Origin: Hymenobacter aranciens
Lineage (GTDB): Bacteria > Bacteroidota > Bacteroidia > Cytophagales > Hymenobacteraceae
Direction: 5' to 3'
NCBI RefSeq assembly: GCF_030580865.1
Contig: NZ_JAUQSY010000006.1
Span: 62,001 to 126,000, forward strand
Length of the DNA stretch: 64,000 nt
Part shown: positions 8,894 to 16,977 of the stretch, piece by piece
How positions within the stretch are numbered: position 1 is the first letter of the stretch
Layout: every line of letters starts with the position of its first letter
Position numbers and translations under genes: made by a program
The notes under the pieces: model-generated
The model's database searches: none
Told to the model about the DNA's origin: nothing
Seen by the model: only the letters and a program-made list of their open reading frames with translations

Positions 8894-9451
8894 ATGATGG
8901 CCGCACGCCTGAAATCCAGCCTATCGCTGCTGCTGTTGGGCCTGCTAACGCTACCGGGCTGCCACCCCCGCGACGGACGGGCTCCCCTGCAGGAACGCGA
9001 GCTGATGCAGACTAGTTTTGAGGAATTGGATGGCTGGGGAACAGACCTCCCGGGCCTCACTACCGAAAAGGCGCACTCGGGACGCTATGCGGTTCGCTCG
9101 TCGCCGCAGCAGCCATTTACTGTTACGTACCGGGCGGCGCTGGGCCGGCTCAGCCCGCACCATCGGCCGTTGCGGCTCACGCTCGGCGCCTGGGTGTGGG
9201 TGCCCACGCCCTACGACGACGCTCGCATAGTTTTGTCCATCGTGCCCGCCAATGACCCGGACCATCCGCTACTCAGCCAGAGCATTTTCCTGAGTGACAG
9301 TCGTCCTTACGGCCAGTGGAAATATGTGAGCCGAAGCTTCAACATGCCCGACGGCATTCATTCGGACCATCGCGTGGTCATTTATTTGTGGAACGGCTCG
9401 GCGGGCGCGCCAGTGTACGCCGACGACCTGCGCCTCACCGAGCTATGGTAG
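8894..9451 (+). CDS. Small jelly-roll-like lipoprotein, paralogue 2
   Basis: A 185-residue lipoprotein starting MMAARLKSSLSLLLLGL, with a lipobox-like TLPGC (Cys23). The mature part has the same landmarks as the other three paralogues: FEELDGW, AHSGRYAV, WVWVPTPYDDA, GQWKYVSRSF, VVIYLWNG and VYADDLRL near the end. ATG 8894 is preferred over a GTG at 8858 that overlaps the upstream gene and would place extra residues before the signal peptide; the spacing to the upstream stop is then 29 bases. It is the middle gene of the apparent operon 7281-8894-9486. Function unknown; a glycan-binding or glycan-carrying outer-membrane role is inferred from fold-like motifs and context. Confidence 0.75.
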   Translation: MMAARLKSSLSLLLLGLLTLPGCHPRDGRAPLQERELMQTSFEELDGWGTDLPGLTTEKAHSGRYAVRSSPQQPFTVTYRAALGRLSPHHRPLRLTLGAWVWVPTPYDDARIVLSIVPANDPDHPLLSQSIFLSDSRPYGQWKYVSRSFNMPDGIHSDHRVVIYLWNGSAGAPVYADDLRLTELW

Positions 9452-9485
9452 GCCGTAGCGCCTTCTTTCAAACCGTCCATCAACA

Positions 9486-10028
9486 ATGAGATACGCGTTT
9501 TTTTGCCTCGTCGCCCTGTGCCTGGCGGGCTGCAGTTCTGCTACCAACCAAGCCGAAACGGCCAACATCCTGCTGACAAATAGCTTTGAAACTGTGAGCG
9601 GTTGGCTACCCGACGACCAGACCGCCACGCTCACGCATGAGCAGGCGCACTCCGGCCGCACGGCGCTCAAGGTAGATGACGCACACGAGTACAGCCTCAC
9701 GTACAGCAAGCCACTGGAATATTTCCACCTGACGCTACCCGTCAAACTGCGCGTAACGGCTTGGGTATTGCGCCCCAGCGCGCAGGCTTACGCCTCACTG
9801 GTTATTTCCGTAACCGACCCGGCTGCGCCCAGCGCCCCAGCCCTGCTGTGGCAGGATATCAAGCTGAATGAAGCCGGGAATAGCTACGGCAAGTGGGAGA
9901 AAGTAAGCCAGGTAGTCACGCTGCCCGTCGGGCTTCAGAACACGCACAAGCTGAGCCTGTACTTGTGGCGCACCGGCTCCGGCGCGGCCACTTACCTTGA
10001 TGATATTCAGGTAAGCCGCGAGCCATAA
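9486..10028 (+). CDS. Small jelly-roll-like lipoprotein, paralogue 3
   Basis: A 180-residue lipoprotein with signal MRYAFFCLVALCLAGC; the lipobox LAGC puts lipidation at Cys16, Ser at +2. Landmarks are shared most closely with paralogue 1: FETVSGWLPD, AHSGRTAL, EYSLTYSKPL, ISVTDPAAP, LLWQDIKLNEA, GKWEKVSQVV, LSLYLW and YLDDIQVS. It begins 34 bases after paralogue 2 and ends 12 bases before the convergent GT2 at 10041. The close similarity to the lipoprotein at 2582 suggests recent duplication of a transferase-lipoprotein unit. Molecular function unknown. Confidence 0.75.
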   Translation: MRYAFFCLVALCLAGCSSATNQAETANILLTNSFETVSGWLPDDQTATLTHEQAHSGRTALKVDDAHEYSLTYSKPLEYFHLTLPVKLRVTAWVLRPSAQAYASLVISVTDPAAPSAPALLWQDIKLNEAGNSYGKWEKVSQVVTLPVGLQNTHKLSLYLWRTGSGAATYLDDIQVSREP

Positions 10029-10040
10029 TAGTGGCCAGCC

Positions 10041-10766
10041 CTACCCGCGCAGTAACCCGTAGCGCCCAATGCAGTAGATGGCCCGAAACCCGTCGCGCCA
10101 GCCAATTTTCTTGCCCTCGGCGTAGGTGCGGCCGTAGTAGCTGATGCCGACTTCGTAGATGCGCACGCCCGGCACCCGCGCCACCTTGGCCGTCACTTCG
10201 GGCTCGAAGCCGAAACGTTGCTCCACCAGCTTCAGATTCTGAATAATATCGCGCCGAAAAAGCTTGTAGCAGGTTTCCATGTCGGTCAGGTTCAGGTCGG
10301 TGACCATATTCGACAGGAAGGTGAGGAACTTATTGCCGATGCTATGCCAGAAAAACAGGATGCGGTGCGGCTGGCCACCCATAAAGCGCGAGCCAAACAC
10401 CACGTCGGCAAAGCCTTTGAGCACGGGGCGCAGCAGCAGGTTGTATTCCTCGGGGTCGTATTCCAGGTCGGCATCCTGGATGATGACATAGTCGCCGGTA
10501 GCTTCGCGAATGCCCGTATGCAGCGCAGCGCCTTTGCCTTGGTTTACGGCATGTTCCAGCAGGCGCAGGTTCATTTCCGGGTAGCGCTCGGCATAGGCCC
10601 GGATGGTGGCGGCCGAGGCATCGGTTGAGCAATCGTTGACGAGAATAATCTCCTTGCCGATACCATTTACCAGTTCCAGCCTGCGCAGCAAATCCAGAAT
10701 CTGGTGCACGGTGCGGGCCTCGTTATAAACGGGAATGATGATGGAAAGCGTGCTGATTTGAATCAC
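10041..10766 (-). CDS. GT2 polyprenyl-monophosphate sugar synthase, soluble DPM1-like
   Basis: A 241-residue GT-A protein without membrane helices. Motifs: [14 protein letters not shown] at the N-terminus, ILVNDCSTD at 41-49, [12 protein letters not shown] near 75-85, metal-binding DADLEYDP with Asp98/Asp100, and the family-typical FGSRFMGG and [13 protein letters not shown] segments. This matches DPM1-type dolichol/polyprenyl-phosphate mannosyltransferases. GTG 10766 is taken as start; an ATG 66 bases upstream would add an atypical leader. It would supply lipid-linked sugar for the GT-C-like proteins at 615, 7281 and 14184. Convergent with the lipoprotein at 9486. Confidence 0.86.
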   Translation of the reverse strand: MIQISTLSIIIPVYNEARTVHQILDLLRRLELVNGIGKEIILVNDCSTDASAATIRAYAERYPEMNLRLLEHAVNQGKGAALHTGIREATGDYVIIQDADLEYDPEEYNLLLRPVLKGFADVVFGSRFMGGQPHRILFFWHSIGNKFLTFLSNMVTDLNLTDMETCYKLFRRDIIQNLKLVEQRFGFEPEVTAKVARVPGVRIYEVGISYYGRTYAEGKKIGWRDGFRAIYCIGRYGLLRG

Positions 10767-10886
10767 GGCAACGGGTATTCGCGAACGGCAAAAGTACGCC
10801 GGCTCGTGGCGCAGCATAGCATTCTGCGCCACGAGCCGGCGTCGCTCCGCACCCGGTAGCCAGCGGGCGCGGCCTTAGCGTCCGCC

Positions 10887-11672
10887 TTACAGGCTGCCGG
10901 TGCGCCCGCCATCCACTGGCACGCTGGTACCGTTGATATAGCCCGCCGCCGGCGAAGCCAGGAAAGCCACGGCCGCCGCCACCTCTTCGGCCTGCCCGAA
11001 GCGCCGGGCCGGAATAGTTTTCAACATGGCATCTTCCACTTGCTCGGTGCTCTGGCCGGTCTGGGCTACTTTCTTCTCGATAAGCGAAGTATGGCGTTGC
11101 GTGACGGTGGCGCCCGGCAGCACGTTGTTTACCGTAATGCCGTCGGCGGCCAGCTCGTTGGCCAGCGTTTTGGCCCAGCTGGCCACGGCTCCGCGAATGG
11201 TATTGCTCACGCCCAAGCCCGCCAGCGGCACCTTCACCGAGGTGCTGATGATGTTGATGATGCGCCCGAAACCGGCCGCCCGCATGCCCGGTACCACGGC
11301 CTGCACCAGCAGGTGGTTGCAGATAAGGTGCTGGTTGAAGGCCGCCAGAAAGGCCGAGGTGGGCGCGTCGATGATGGGGCCGCCGGCCGGGCCGCCGGTA
11401 TTGTTCACCAGAATGTGGAAGCCGGCCGGGTGCTGGGCCAGGTACGCGCGCACCACCTGGTCGAGGTGAGCGGGGTCGTTGAAATCGGCCACCAGGAAGT
11501 CGTGCGTCTGGCCGGCGGGCGTGGGCAGCTCGGCGGCGGCCTGGCGCAGGGCGTCGGCGTTGCGGGCCAGCAGGGTCACGGTGCAGCCGCGCTCGGCCAG
11601 CGTCTGGGCTACGGCCCGGCCAATGCCCTGGGTGCTGCCGCCCACAAGGGCGCGAAGGTTGAGGAAGTCCAT
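10887..11672 (-). CDS. SDR-family oxidoreductase lacking the catalytic tyrosine
   Basis: A 261-residue Rossmann protein starting MDFLNLRALVGGSTQGIGRA. The nucleotide-binding motif is GGSTQGIG rather than TGxxxGIG, and NNTGG replaces NNAG. The Ser of IISTS is present, but at the YxxxK position the sequence is LGVSNTIRGAVASWAKTL, with Asn in place of Tyr. This agrees with the BKR-like SDR subgroup known to deviate from the classical tetrad. ATG 11672 is chosen over one 48 bases upstream because the Rossmann strand begins at once. It is divergent from the 3-hydroxyanthranilate dioxygenase gene (131 bases apart), which suggests a link with kynurenine catabolism; the reaction is unknown and it may not be a redox enzyme. 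Confidence 0.82.
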   Translation of the reverse strand: MDFLNLRALVGGSTQGIGRAVAQTLAERGCTVTLLARNADALRQAAAELPTPAGQTHDFLVADFNDPAHLDQVVRAYLAQHPAGFHILVNNTGGPAGGPIIDAPTSAFLAAFNQHLICNHLLVQAVVPGMRAAGFGRIINIISTSVKVPLAGLGVSNTIRGAVASWAKTLANELAADGITVNNVLPGATVTQRHTSLIEKKVAQTGQSTEQVEDAMLKTIPARRFGQAEEVAAAVAFLASPAAGYINGTSVPVDGGRTGSL

Positions 11673-11803
11673 AGTTGTGGAGGGATGAGGGTAGGAGGAG
11701 TTGGGCCACAAAGTTGGCACCTGATGCGGCAGTATGCAGTAATTTGCCGAGGCAAACCCCAGGCACCCCCTCCTCCCCCTCCCACCCCAACCCCTCCCGC
11801 CCC

Positions 11804-12328
11804 ATGATAACCCGCGCCTTCAACTTCCAGCAGTGGATTGACGAACACCGCCACCTGCTCAAGCCTCCGGTGGGCAACCAGCAGGTGTTCAAAGACAACA
11901 AGGATTTTATCGTGATGGTGGTGGGCGGCCCCAACTCGCGCAAAGACTACCATGTGGACGAGGGTGAGGAGTTGTTTCTGCAAATTGAGGGCGAGATGAC
12001 CGTCAAAATTATCGAAGACGGCAAGCCCGTAGACATTCACATGAAGGCCGGCGACATGTTTCTGCTGCCGCCCAACGTGCCGCACTCGCCGCGCCGCCCG
12101 GCCGGCGGTGTGGGTCTGGTGATTGAGCGCTACCGCACGCCCGGCGAACTAGATGGCTTTCAGTGGTACTGCGAAAACTGTGGCAATAAGCTCTACGAGG
12201 AGTTTGCCGAAATCACGGACATCGTGACGCAGCTGCCGCCCATCATGAATGCCTTCTGGGCCGATGACGACAAGCGTACCTGCAAGGTGTGCGGCACTTA
12301 CATGGAGGCACCGGCCAAGGTGGCATAA
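11804..12328 (+). CDS. nbaC: 3-hydroxyanthranilate 3,4-dioxygenase
   Basis: A 174-residue cupin enzyme that opens the ring of 3-hydroxyanthranilate to 2-amino-3-carboxymuconate semialdehyde using Fe(II) and O2. The iron ligands of the family are visible as His50, Glu56 (in DYHVDEGEELF) and His94 (in LPPNVPHSPRRP); Arg46 and Arg98 fit the substrate-carboxylate positions. The C-terminal rubredoxin-like metal site of bacterial enzymes is present as Cys123-x2-Cys126 and Cys160-x2-Cys163. Length is normal. The next plus-strand gene encodes the decarboxylase that uses the product; a long inverted repeat separates the two. Cytoplasmic. Identification is secure. Confidence 0.96.
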   Translation: MITRAFNFQQWIDEHRHLLKPPVGNQQVFKDNKDFIVMVVGGPNSRKDYHVDEGEELFLQIEGEMTVKIIEDGKPVDIHMKAGDMFLLPPNVPHSPRRPAGGVGLVIERYRTPGELDGFQWYCENCGNKLYEEFAEITDIVTQLPPIMNAFWADDDKRTCKVCGTYMEAPAKVA

Positions 12329-12335
12329 CCGCTTA

Positions 12336-12467
12336 CCAGAACGTCATCCTGAGCGACGAAGGAGCGAAAGGACCTCGCCCGCGCCGCGTGCAATAGTAAT
12401 GAATTACTACCCCCAACGAAGCAGGCGAGGTCTTTTCGCTCCTTCGTCGCTCAGGATGACGTTCTGG
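12336..12467. repeat. Long inverted repeat (44-base arms, 44-base loop), interspersed-hairpin type
   Basis: Arms at 12336-12379 and 12424-12467 are reverse complements with 43 of 44 bases paired; the arm begins CCAGAACGTCATCCTGAGCG. It fills the gap between the dioxygenase and decarboxylase genes, starting 7 bases after one stop and ending 16 bases before the next start. The core CGTCATnCTGAGC resembles the shorter hairpin at 63073-63113. It looks like a member of a dispersed palindromic repeat family; as RNA it would form a very stable hairpin inside the operon message. Confidence 0.85.
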
Positions 12468-12483
12468 GTTGTAACCCCACTCC

Positions 12484-13500
12484 ATGCTTTCCATCGACAT
12501 CCATACCCACATTCTGCCCGAGCGCTGGCCCGACCTTAAGGAGCGCTACGGCTATGGGGGATTCATCCGGCTTGACCACCACAAGCCCTGCTGCGCCCGC
12601 ATGATGCAGGACGACAAGTTCTTCCGCGAAGTGCAGGACAACTGCTGGGACCCGCAGGTGCGCATACACGAGTACGACCAGCACGGCGTGCAGGTGCAGG
12701 TGCTGAGCACCGTGCCCGTGATGTTCAGCTACTGGGCCAAGCCCCACGACTGCCTCGATTTGAGCATGCTGCTCAACGACCACATTGCCGGCGTGGTGGC
12801 GCGCTACCCCACGCGCTTCGTGGGCCTGGGCACGGTGCCCATGCAGGCGCCCGATTTGGCCATTAAGGAGTTGGAGCGCTGCCTGAAAATCGGGCTGGCC
12901 GGCATCCAAATCGGCTCGCACATCAACGACTGGAACCTCGACGCGCCAGAGCTATTCGAGGTTTTTGCCGCCGCCGAGGAGCTGGGCGCCTGCGTGTTTG
13001 TGCATCCCTGGGACATGATGGCCCAGCAAAAAATGCCCAAATACTGGCTGCCCTGGCTGGTGGGCATGCCCGCCGAAAGCACCCTGGCCTTGTGTTCTCT
13101 CATCTTCGGCGGGGTGCTGGAGCGGCTGCCGCGGCTGCGCGTAGCGGTGGCGCACGGCGGGGGCTCCTTCGCCAGCACCATCGGCCGCATCGAGCACGGC
13201 TGGCAAGTGCGGCCCGACCTATGCGCCATTGATAATCCGCACAATCCGCGCAAATACCTGGGCAAGTTCTGGGTCGATTCGCTGGTGCACGACCCGCTGA
13301 TGCTGGAGTACCTGGTGAAAACTTTGGGCGCGGATAAAATTACCCTCGGCACCGATTATCCGTTTCCGCTGGGCGAGCTGGTGCCGGGCGAGCTGATTAA
13401 GTCGATGCCGTTTTCGGACGACCTCAAGGCCCGGATGCTGGGGCAGAATGCGCTGGACTGGCTGGGACTGGCGCGGGAGCGGTTTAGCGCTAAACACTGA
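12484..13500 (+). CDS. nbaD: 2-amino-3-carboxymuconate-6-semialdehyde decarboxylase (ACMSD)
   Basis: A 338-residue amidohydrolase-fold, zinc-dependent decarboxylase that converts ACMS to 2-aminomuconate 6-semialdehyde and so diverts the pathway from quinolinate. Visible signatures: DIHTHILPE with metal-binding His7 and His9, FVHPWDM with a further ligand His, AVAHGGG, and the C-terminal [11 protein letters not shown] holding the metal-binding Asp. Length matches bacterial NbaD and human ACMSD. ATG 12484 is 16 bases past the inverted repeat. It acts after 3-hydroxyanthranilate dioxygenase (upstream gene) and before the semialdehyde dehydrogenase at the left edge of the window. Confidence 0.95.
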   Translation: MLSIDIHTHILPERWPDLKERYGYGGFIRLDHHKPCCARMMQDDKFFREVQDNCWDPQVRIHEYDQHGVQVQVLSTVPVMFSYWAKPHDCLDLSMLLNDHIAGVVARYPTRFVGLGTVPMQAPDLAIKELERCLKIGLAGIQIGSHINDWNLDAPELFEVFAAAEELGACVFVHPWDMMAQQKMPKYWLPWLVGMPAESTLALCSLIFGGVLERLPRLRVAVAHGGGSFASTIGRIEHGWQVRPDLCAIDNPHNPRKYLGKFWVDSLVHDPLMLEYLVKTLGADKITLGTDYPFPLGELVPGELIKSMPFSDDLKARMLGQNALDWLGLARERFSAKH

Positions 13501-13556
13501 GCCCTAAAAGTCGCCAGCTGTCAGGCCAACACTAAGCTTCACCGGGAGTTGCCAGC

Positions 13557-13564
13557 TAACTTTG
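13557..13564 (+). promoter_or_regulatory. Bacteroidota-type -7 promoter box
   Basis: TAACTTTG is an exact match to TAnnTTTG, 21 bases before the TTG start at 13586. I see no convincing TTTG at -33. It marks a new transcription unit for the lipoprotein 13586 and membrane protein 14184, separate from the decarboxylase. Confidence 0.5.
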
Positions 13565-13585
13565 CGCTTGAATTTGTAAAGGCAA

Positions 13586-14194
13586 TTGATTTTGAAAGAC
13601 GCAAAAGCTGTTTTATTCTTAGGAGCATTTGTCCTATTCACTTATTGCTTTATCCCCGGATGCACGCCCCCGCCGCCGGGCAAAATTGTGCTTTCAACCG
13701 GCTTTGAGCTACCGGCAACCGGGCCACAGCCGGTAGTACCGGAAATGCCGCCGGTAATGCTGAGCAACGAGCAGGTGCATAGCGGAAGCCAAGCCGTAAA
13801 GCTGGATAAAAACCAGCCTAACGCTCTCTTATGTGGCACTACCTGGCAGGCCCTTGGCGGTGCCTCTTGGAAAGAGGATGACCGGTCGCACCACCTGCGG
13901 CTACGCCTGTGGGCATGGATGCCCTACGACCGGCAGAACGCCGTTGTTGTAACCGTACTGGCCCAGCGTCCCAGCCCGACGCCTGGGGCGGGCGCCACGG
14001 TGCTGCACATACAGCGGCTGGCGTTGAACAAAGTAATCAGCCAGTATCAGCAGTGGATGCCGACCACAGTATTCGTATCGCTGCCGCATGAACTACAGCC
14101 GCTGGACGAAATAGCAATATGCGCTTGGGGCCAACACATTGGCGACCGCAATGCCGTGTATATAGACGATGTTTCCCTTGAAAATGCAGACTAG
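13586..14194 (+). CDS. Small jelly-roll-like lipoprotein, paralogue 4 (divergent)
   Basis: A 202-residue lipoprotein with no ATG near its 5' end; TTG 13586 is chosen because it gives a full signal peptide (LILKDAKAVLFLGAFVLFTY) ending in FIPGC, Cys26, and lies just after a TAnnTTTG box. Pro-rich spacer TPPPPGK follows. Shared landmarks with the other paralogues are STGFELP, VHSGSQAVKL, LRLWAWMPYDRQN, QQWMPTTVFVSL, ICAWG and the closing VYIDDVSLEN. Its 3' end overlaps the start of the PIG-V-like membrane protein gene, so the two are translationally coupled. Function unknown; context suggests surface glycan assembly. Confidence 0.72.
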   Translation: MILKDAKAVLFLGAFVLFTYCFIPGCTPPPPGKIVLSTGFELPATGPQPVVPEMPPVMLSNEQVHSGSQAVKLDKNQPNALLCGTTWQALGGASWKEDDRSHHLRLRLWAWMPYDRQNAVVVTVLAQRPSPTPGAGATVLHIQRLALNKVISQYQQWMPTTVFVSLPHELQPLDEIAICAWGQHIGDRNAVYIDDVSLENAD

Positions 14195-15500
14195 CGTATC
14201 CGCTACCCCTTCGCCAACGCCGGGACTGGCGTGGCTGCCTGCGTTGGCCAGCCACGCCCTGTTGCTAATGGTGGTGTATGCCGCGCTTTACTCGTTTGGC
14301 ATCCTCACCACCGCCCCTACTGCCAAGACGCTCATCAGCTGGGACGCCGGCTGGTTCAACTCAGTGCGCACCAACGGCTACGAGGCAGGGACCGGTCAGA
14401 CGAACATTCCCTTTTTTCCGCTCTTTCCCTACCTGTGGCGTTTATCTGGCCTCAATGGACTGGGGATTAGCATTGTCAATGCTTGCTTTATGTTTCTGGG
14501 CAGCGTTTGGCTGGGGCGCACCTTCTCGCTGTCGCGCCAGCAGCTACTGGTGCTGCTAGCTACCCCACCGCTGTTTTTTTGCCTGGTGCCGTATGCCGAA
14601 GGGCTCTTCTTTCTGTTTGGGGCGGTATTGCTGCACGGGCTGCACCGGCGTCACCTTGCCTTCACCATCCTGGGGCTGCTGGGCTGCTGCCTGACCCGCT
14701 CGGCAGCCACTCTTTTCATTCCGGCGTTTGTGTTTGCCGAACTGCTGGCCTGCACTTCCCGCGCCGAGGTGTCGCAGTTTGCCCTGCGCCTGCTGACGGG
14801 CTTGCTGGCCATCGCCGCCGCGCTGGGCATCGTTATGTACATGCATTTCCTGGCCACCGGCGACGCCTTTGCGCTGTTCAACTCCTATCAGCACTGGGGC
14901 CATGAGATGCGCTGGCCGCCAGCTGCCCGGCTGTTTAGCTCAGCAGGCCTGCCCATGCTGGGGCTCGACTTGCTGGCCATGCTGGCGAGCAGCCTGGCCG
15001 TAGTTGCCTGCCTGTGGCTGGGCATTCGCTGGCTGCGCAGCTGGTGGCAGCCCCAGGCAGTGCCGGCGCCTTCGCGGGCCGTGGTTTTTTCGTTGGGATA
15101 CTGTGTTGGCGTGTTTGCGTTTATGGTGCTTTACCAGGAGGGCGACTTGTCCAACAGCAGCCGGTATGTGCTGGGTACGCCCTTTTTTGCCGTCCTCCTG
15201 CTTCAGCTCTCAGCCTGGCAGCGCCTTACGGCGGGCGTGCGCTGGGTGAGCGCCGGAATAGCCCTGGCCTTGGTCATCGCGCTAGCCATGTGGTGTGGCT
15301 GGCCAGCCCGCATGCCGGGCTTTTTCCCGGGCGAAGCCACTTTTTTCTTTGCCGCCTGGCTGGGGTACCTGCTCTGCTATGTGGCAGCTTTCACTACCAA
15401 TCGGTACGGGCGCGATATCCGCATTGGGCTGTACGTCGTCAACACCATCTACCAGATAATACTGCTCAATCTTTTTATCGGCGGCGCCTGGATGGGATAG
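14184..15500 (+). CDS. PIG-V-like GT-C membrane mannosyltransferase, putative
   Basis: A 438-residue membrane protein with about 10-12 helices. Loop 1 reads SWDAGWFNSVRTNGYEAG, the WD..W/F...GY signature of the PIG-V/Mannosyl_trans2 group, followed by FFPLFPYLWR and VPYAEGLFFLFG, also hallmarks of that family (in eukaryotes the second GPI mannosyltransferase). The Asp of WDAGW is the likely catalytic base. ATG 14184 gives an 11-base overlap with the lipoprotein stop; an in-frame ATG at 14169 is the alternative. Expected donor is a polyprenyl-phosphate hexose; the acceptor is unknown but could be, or be bound by, the coupled lipoprotein. Confidence 0.8.
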   Translation: MQTSVSATPSPTPGLAWLPALASHALLLMVVYAALYSFGILTTAPTAKTLISWDAGWFNSVRTNGYEAGTGQTNIPFFPLFPYLWRLSGLNGLGISIVNACFMFLGSVWLGRTFSLSRQQLLVLLATPPLFFCLVPYAEGLFFLFGAVLLHGLHRRHLAFTILGLLGCCLTRSAATLFIPAFVFAELLACTSRAEVSQFALRLLTGLLAIAAALGIVMYMHFLATGDAFALFNSYQHWGHEMRWPPAARLFSSAGLPMLGLDLLAMLASSLAVVACLWLGIRWLRSWWQPQAVPAPSRAVVFSLGYCVGVFAFMVLYQEGDLSNSSRYVLGTPFFAVLLLQLSAWQRLTAGVRWVSAGIALALVIALAMWCGWPARMPGFFPGEATFFFAAWLGYLLCYVAAFTTNRYGRDIRIGLYVVNTIYQIILLNLFIGGAWMG

Positions 15501-15566
15501 GCACTGCGCGGTGCTGGTTGACCAACGATAGGCGCTTGACCAGTGCCGACCGATATTTGCCCCCCC

Positions 15567-16841
15567 ATGACCTACGACTCTTCTCCCGCCTTCGCGGCCC
15601 AGCTCGACGCCCAGGACCCGCTCGCCGCTTTCCGCCAGGAATTTCACATCCCGCCCGGGCCCGACTGGAAGCCCAGCGCCTACTTCTGCGGCAACTCGCT
15701 GGGGCTGCAGCCCAAGGGCGTGCAGGGCGCCCTGGAGCAGGTGCTCGCCGACTGGGCCCGCCTGGGCGTGGAGGCGCACTTCGACGGCTCATCGCCCTGG
15801 ATGCCCTTCCACGAAACCCTGACCGAGGCCACGGCCCGGCTGGTGGGCGCCAAGCCCCTCGAAGTGGTGGTGATGAACAACCTGACGGTGAACCTGCACC
15901 TGCTGATGGTGACGTTTTACCGCCCCACCGCCACGCGCTACAAGATTCTGATGGAGGGCGGCGCCTTTCCATCGGACCAGTACGCGATGGAAAGCCAGGC
16001 CCGCCTGCACGGCCTGGCCCCCGACGACGTGATAGTGGAGCTGGTGCCGCGCCCCGGCGAGCACACCCTGCGCACGGAGGACATTGAGGCGAAAATCGCG
16101 GAGCTCGGCGACGCGCTGGCCACCGTGCTGCTGGGCGGCGTGAACTACTACACCGGCCAGGCCTTCGACATGGCGGCCATCACCCGGGCCGGGCACGCCG
16201 TGGGGGCCATGGTGGGCTTCGACCTGGCCCACGCGGCCGGCAACCTGCACCTGGAGCTGCACGGCTGGGACGTGGACTTTGCCTGCTGGTGCTCCTACAA
16301 GTACCTCAACTCGGGCCCCGGCGGCACCTCGGGCGTGTACGTGCACGAGCGGTTTGCCCACCGCCCCGACCTGGTGCGGCTGGCCGGCTGGTGGGGTCAC
16401 GACCCCGCCAACCGCTTCCAGATGAAGAAGGGCTTCCAGCCGATGGCCGGCGCGGGCGGCTGGCAGCTCTCCAACGCCCAGATTTTCCCGATGGCCATTC
16501 ACCGCGTGAGCCTCGACATGGTGGACCGCGCCGGCGGCATGGCCACCCTGCGCCGCAAGAGCGAGCAGCTCACGGGCTACCTCGAATTCCTTATCAACGA
16601 GCTCCGGCTGCCCAAGTCGAAGCTCGAAATCATTACCCCCACCGACCCGGCGCAGCGCGGCTGCCAGCTCTCGCTGCTGGTGCACGAGCGGGGGCGCGAG
16701 CTGTTCGATTTCCTGGCCGCCCAGGGCATCATTGCCGACTGGCGCGAGCCGAATGTGATTCGCCTGGCACCCGTGCCGCTGTATAATTCGTTTGAGGACG
16801 TTCATAGGGCCGGAATGGCGCTGCGGCAATTTTTCAAGTAG
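15567..16841 (+). CDS. kynU: Kynureninase
   Basis: A 424-residue PLP enzyme of fold type I that cleaves 3-hydroxykynurenine (and kynurenine) to 3-hydroxyanthranilate (anthranilate) and alanine. Visible signatures are AYFCGNSLGLQPKGV, NNLTVNLHLLM, FDLAHAAGNL and the Schiff-base lysine Lys245 in CSYKYLNSGPGG, followed by WWGHDPANRFQM. Length is normal. ATG 15567 is preferred to one 24 bases upstream. It lies downstream of the dioxygenase and decarboxylase genes but is separated from them by the lipoprotein/PIG-V pair. The stop codon (16839-16841) lies inside the left arm of an inverted repeat. Confidence 0.95.
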   Translation: MTYDSSPAFAAQLDAQDPLAAFRQEFHIPPGPDWKPSAYFCGNSLGLQPKGVQGALEQVLADWARLGVEAHFDGSSPWMPFHETLTEATARLVGAKPLEVVVMNNLTVNLHLLMVTFYRPTATRYKILMEGGAFPSDQYAMESQARLHGLAPDDVIVELVPRPGEHTLRTEDIEAKIAELGDALATVLLGGVNYYTGQAFDMAAITRAGHAVGAMVGFDLAHAAGNLHLELHGWDVDFACWCSYKYLNSGPGGTSGVYVHERFAHRPDLVRLAGWWGHDPANRFQMKKGFQPMAGAGGWQLSNAQIFPMAIHRVSLDMVDRAGGMATLRRKSEQLTGYLEFLINELRLPKSKLEIITPTDPAQRGCQLSLLVHERGRELFDFLAAQGIIADWREPNVIRLAPVPLYNSFEDVHRAGMALRQFFK

Positions 16842-16951
16842 GGGCGAGGTTCGCTCCCGCCCGCCGTTGAACGGGAATCGTTGAACGGAATCATTAGTCC
16901 GACGTATCCGCTAGTCGTTCAACGACGGGCGGGGGCAAGCCCCGCCCCTAC
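16838..16951. repeat. Imperfect long inverted repeat at the 3' end of kynU
   Basis: Arms 16838-16872 and 16917-16951 pair at about 30 of 35 positions (outer end GTAGGGGCG, inner end CGTTGAAC). The left arm contains the kynU stop codon. GC-rich with a 44-base loop. It could act as a terminator-like hairpin but has no clear U-tract; more likely an interspersed palindromic repeat. Confidence 0.7.
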
Positions 16952-16977
16952 GTCGTTCTTTTTACCTTTATCCTCCT

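Noticed and set aside
10723-11943. Long minus-strand open frame of about 400 codons across the SDR and GT2 genes
   Set aside because: It overlaps two well-supported genes in another frame and reads as Arg/Gly/Pro-rich low-complexity sequence typical of GC-rich shadows.
12336-12467. Insertion sequence ends
   Set aside because: No transposase or target duplication is visible; the loop is only 44 bases, so it is a palindromic repeat, not a full IS.
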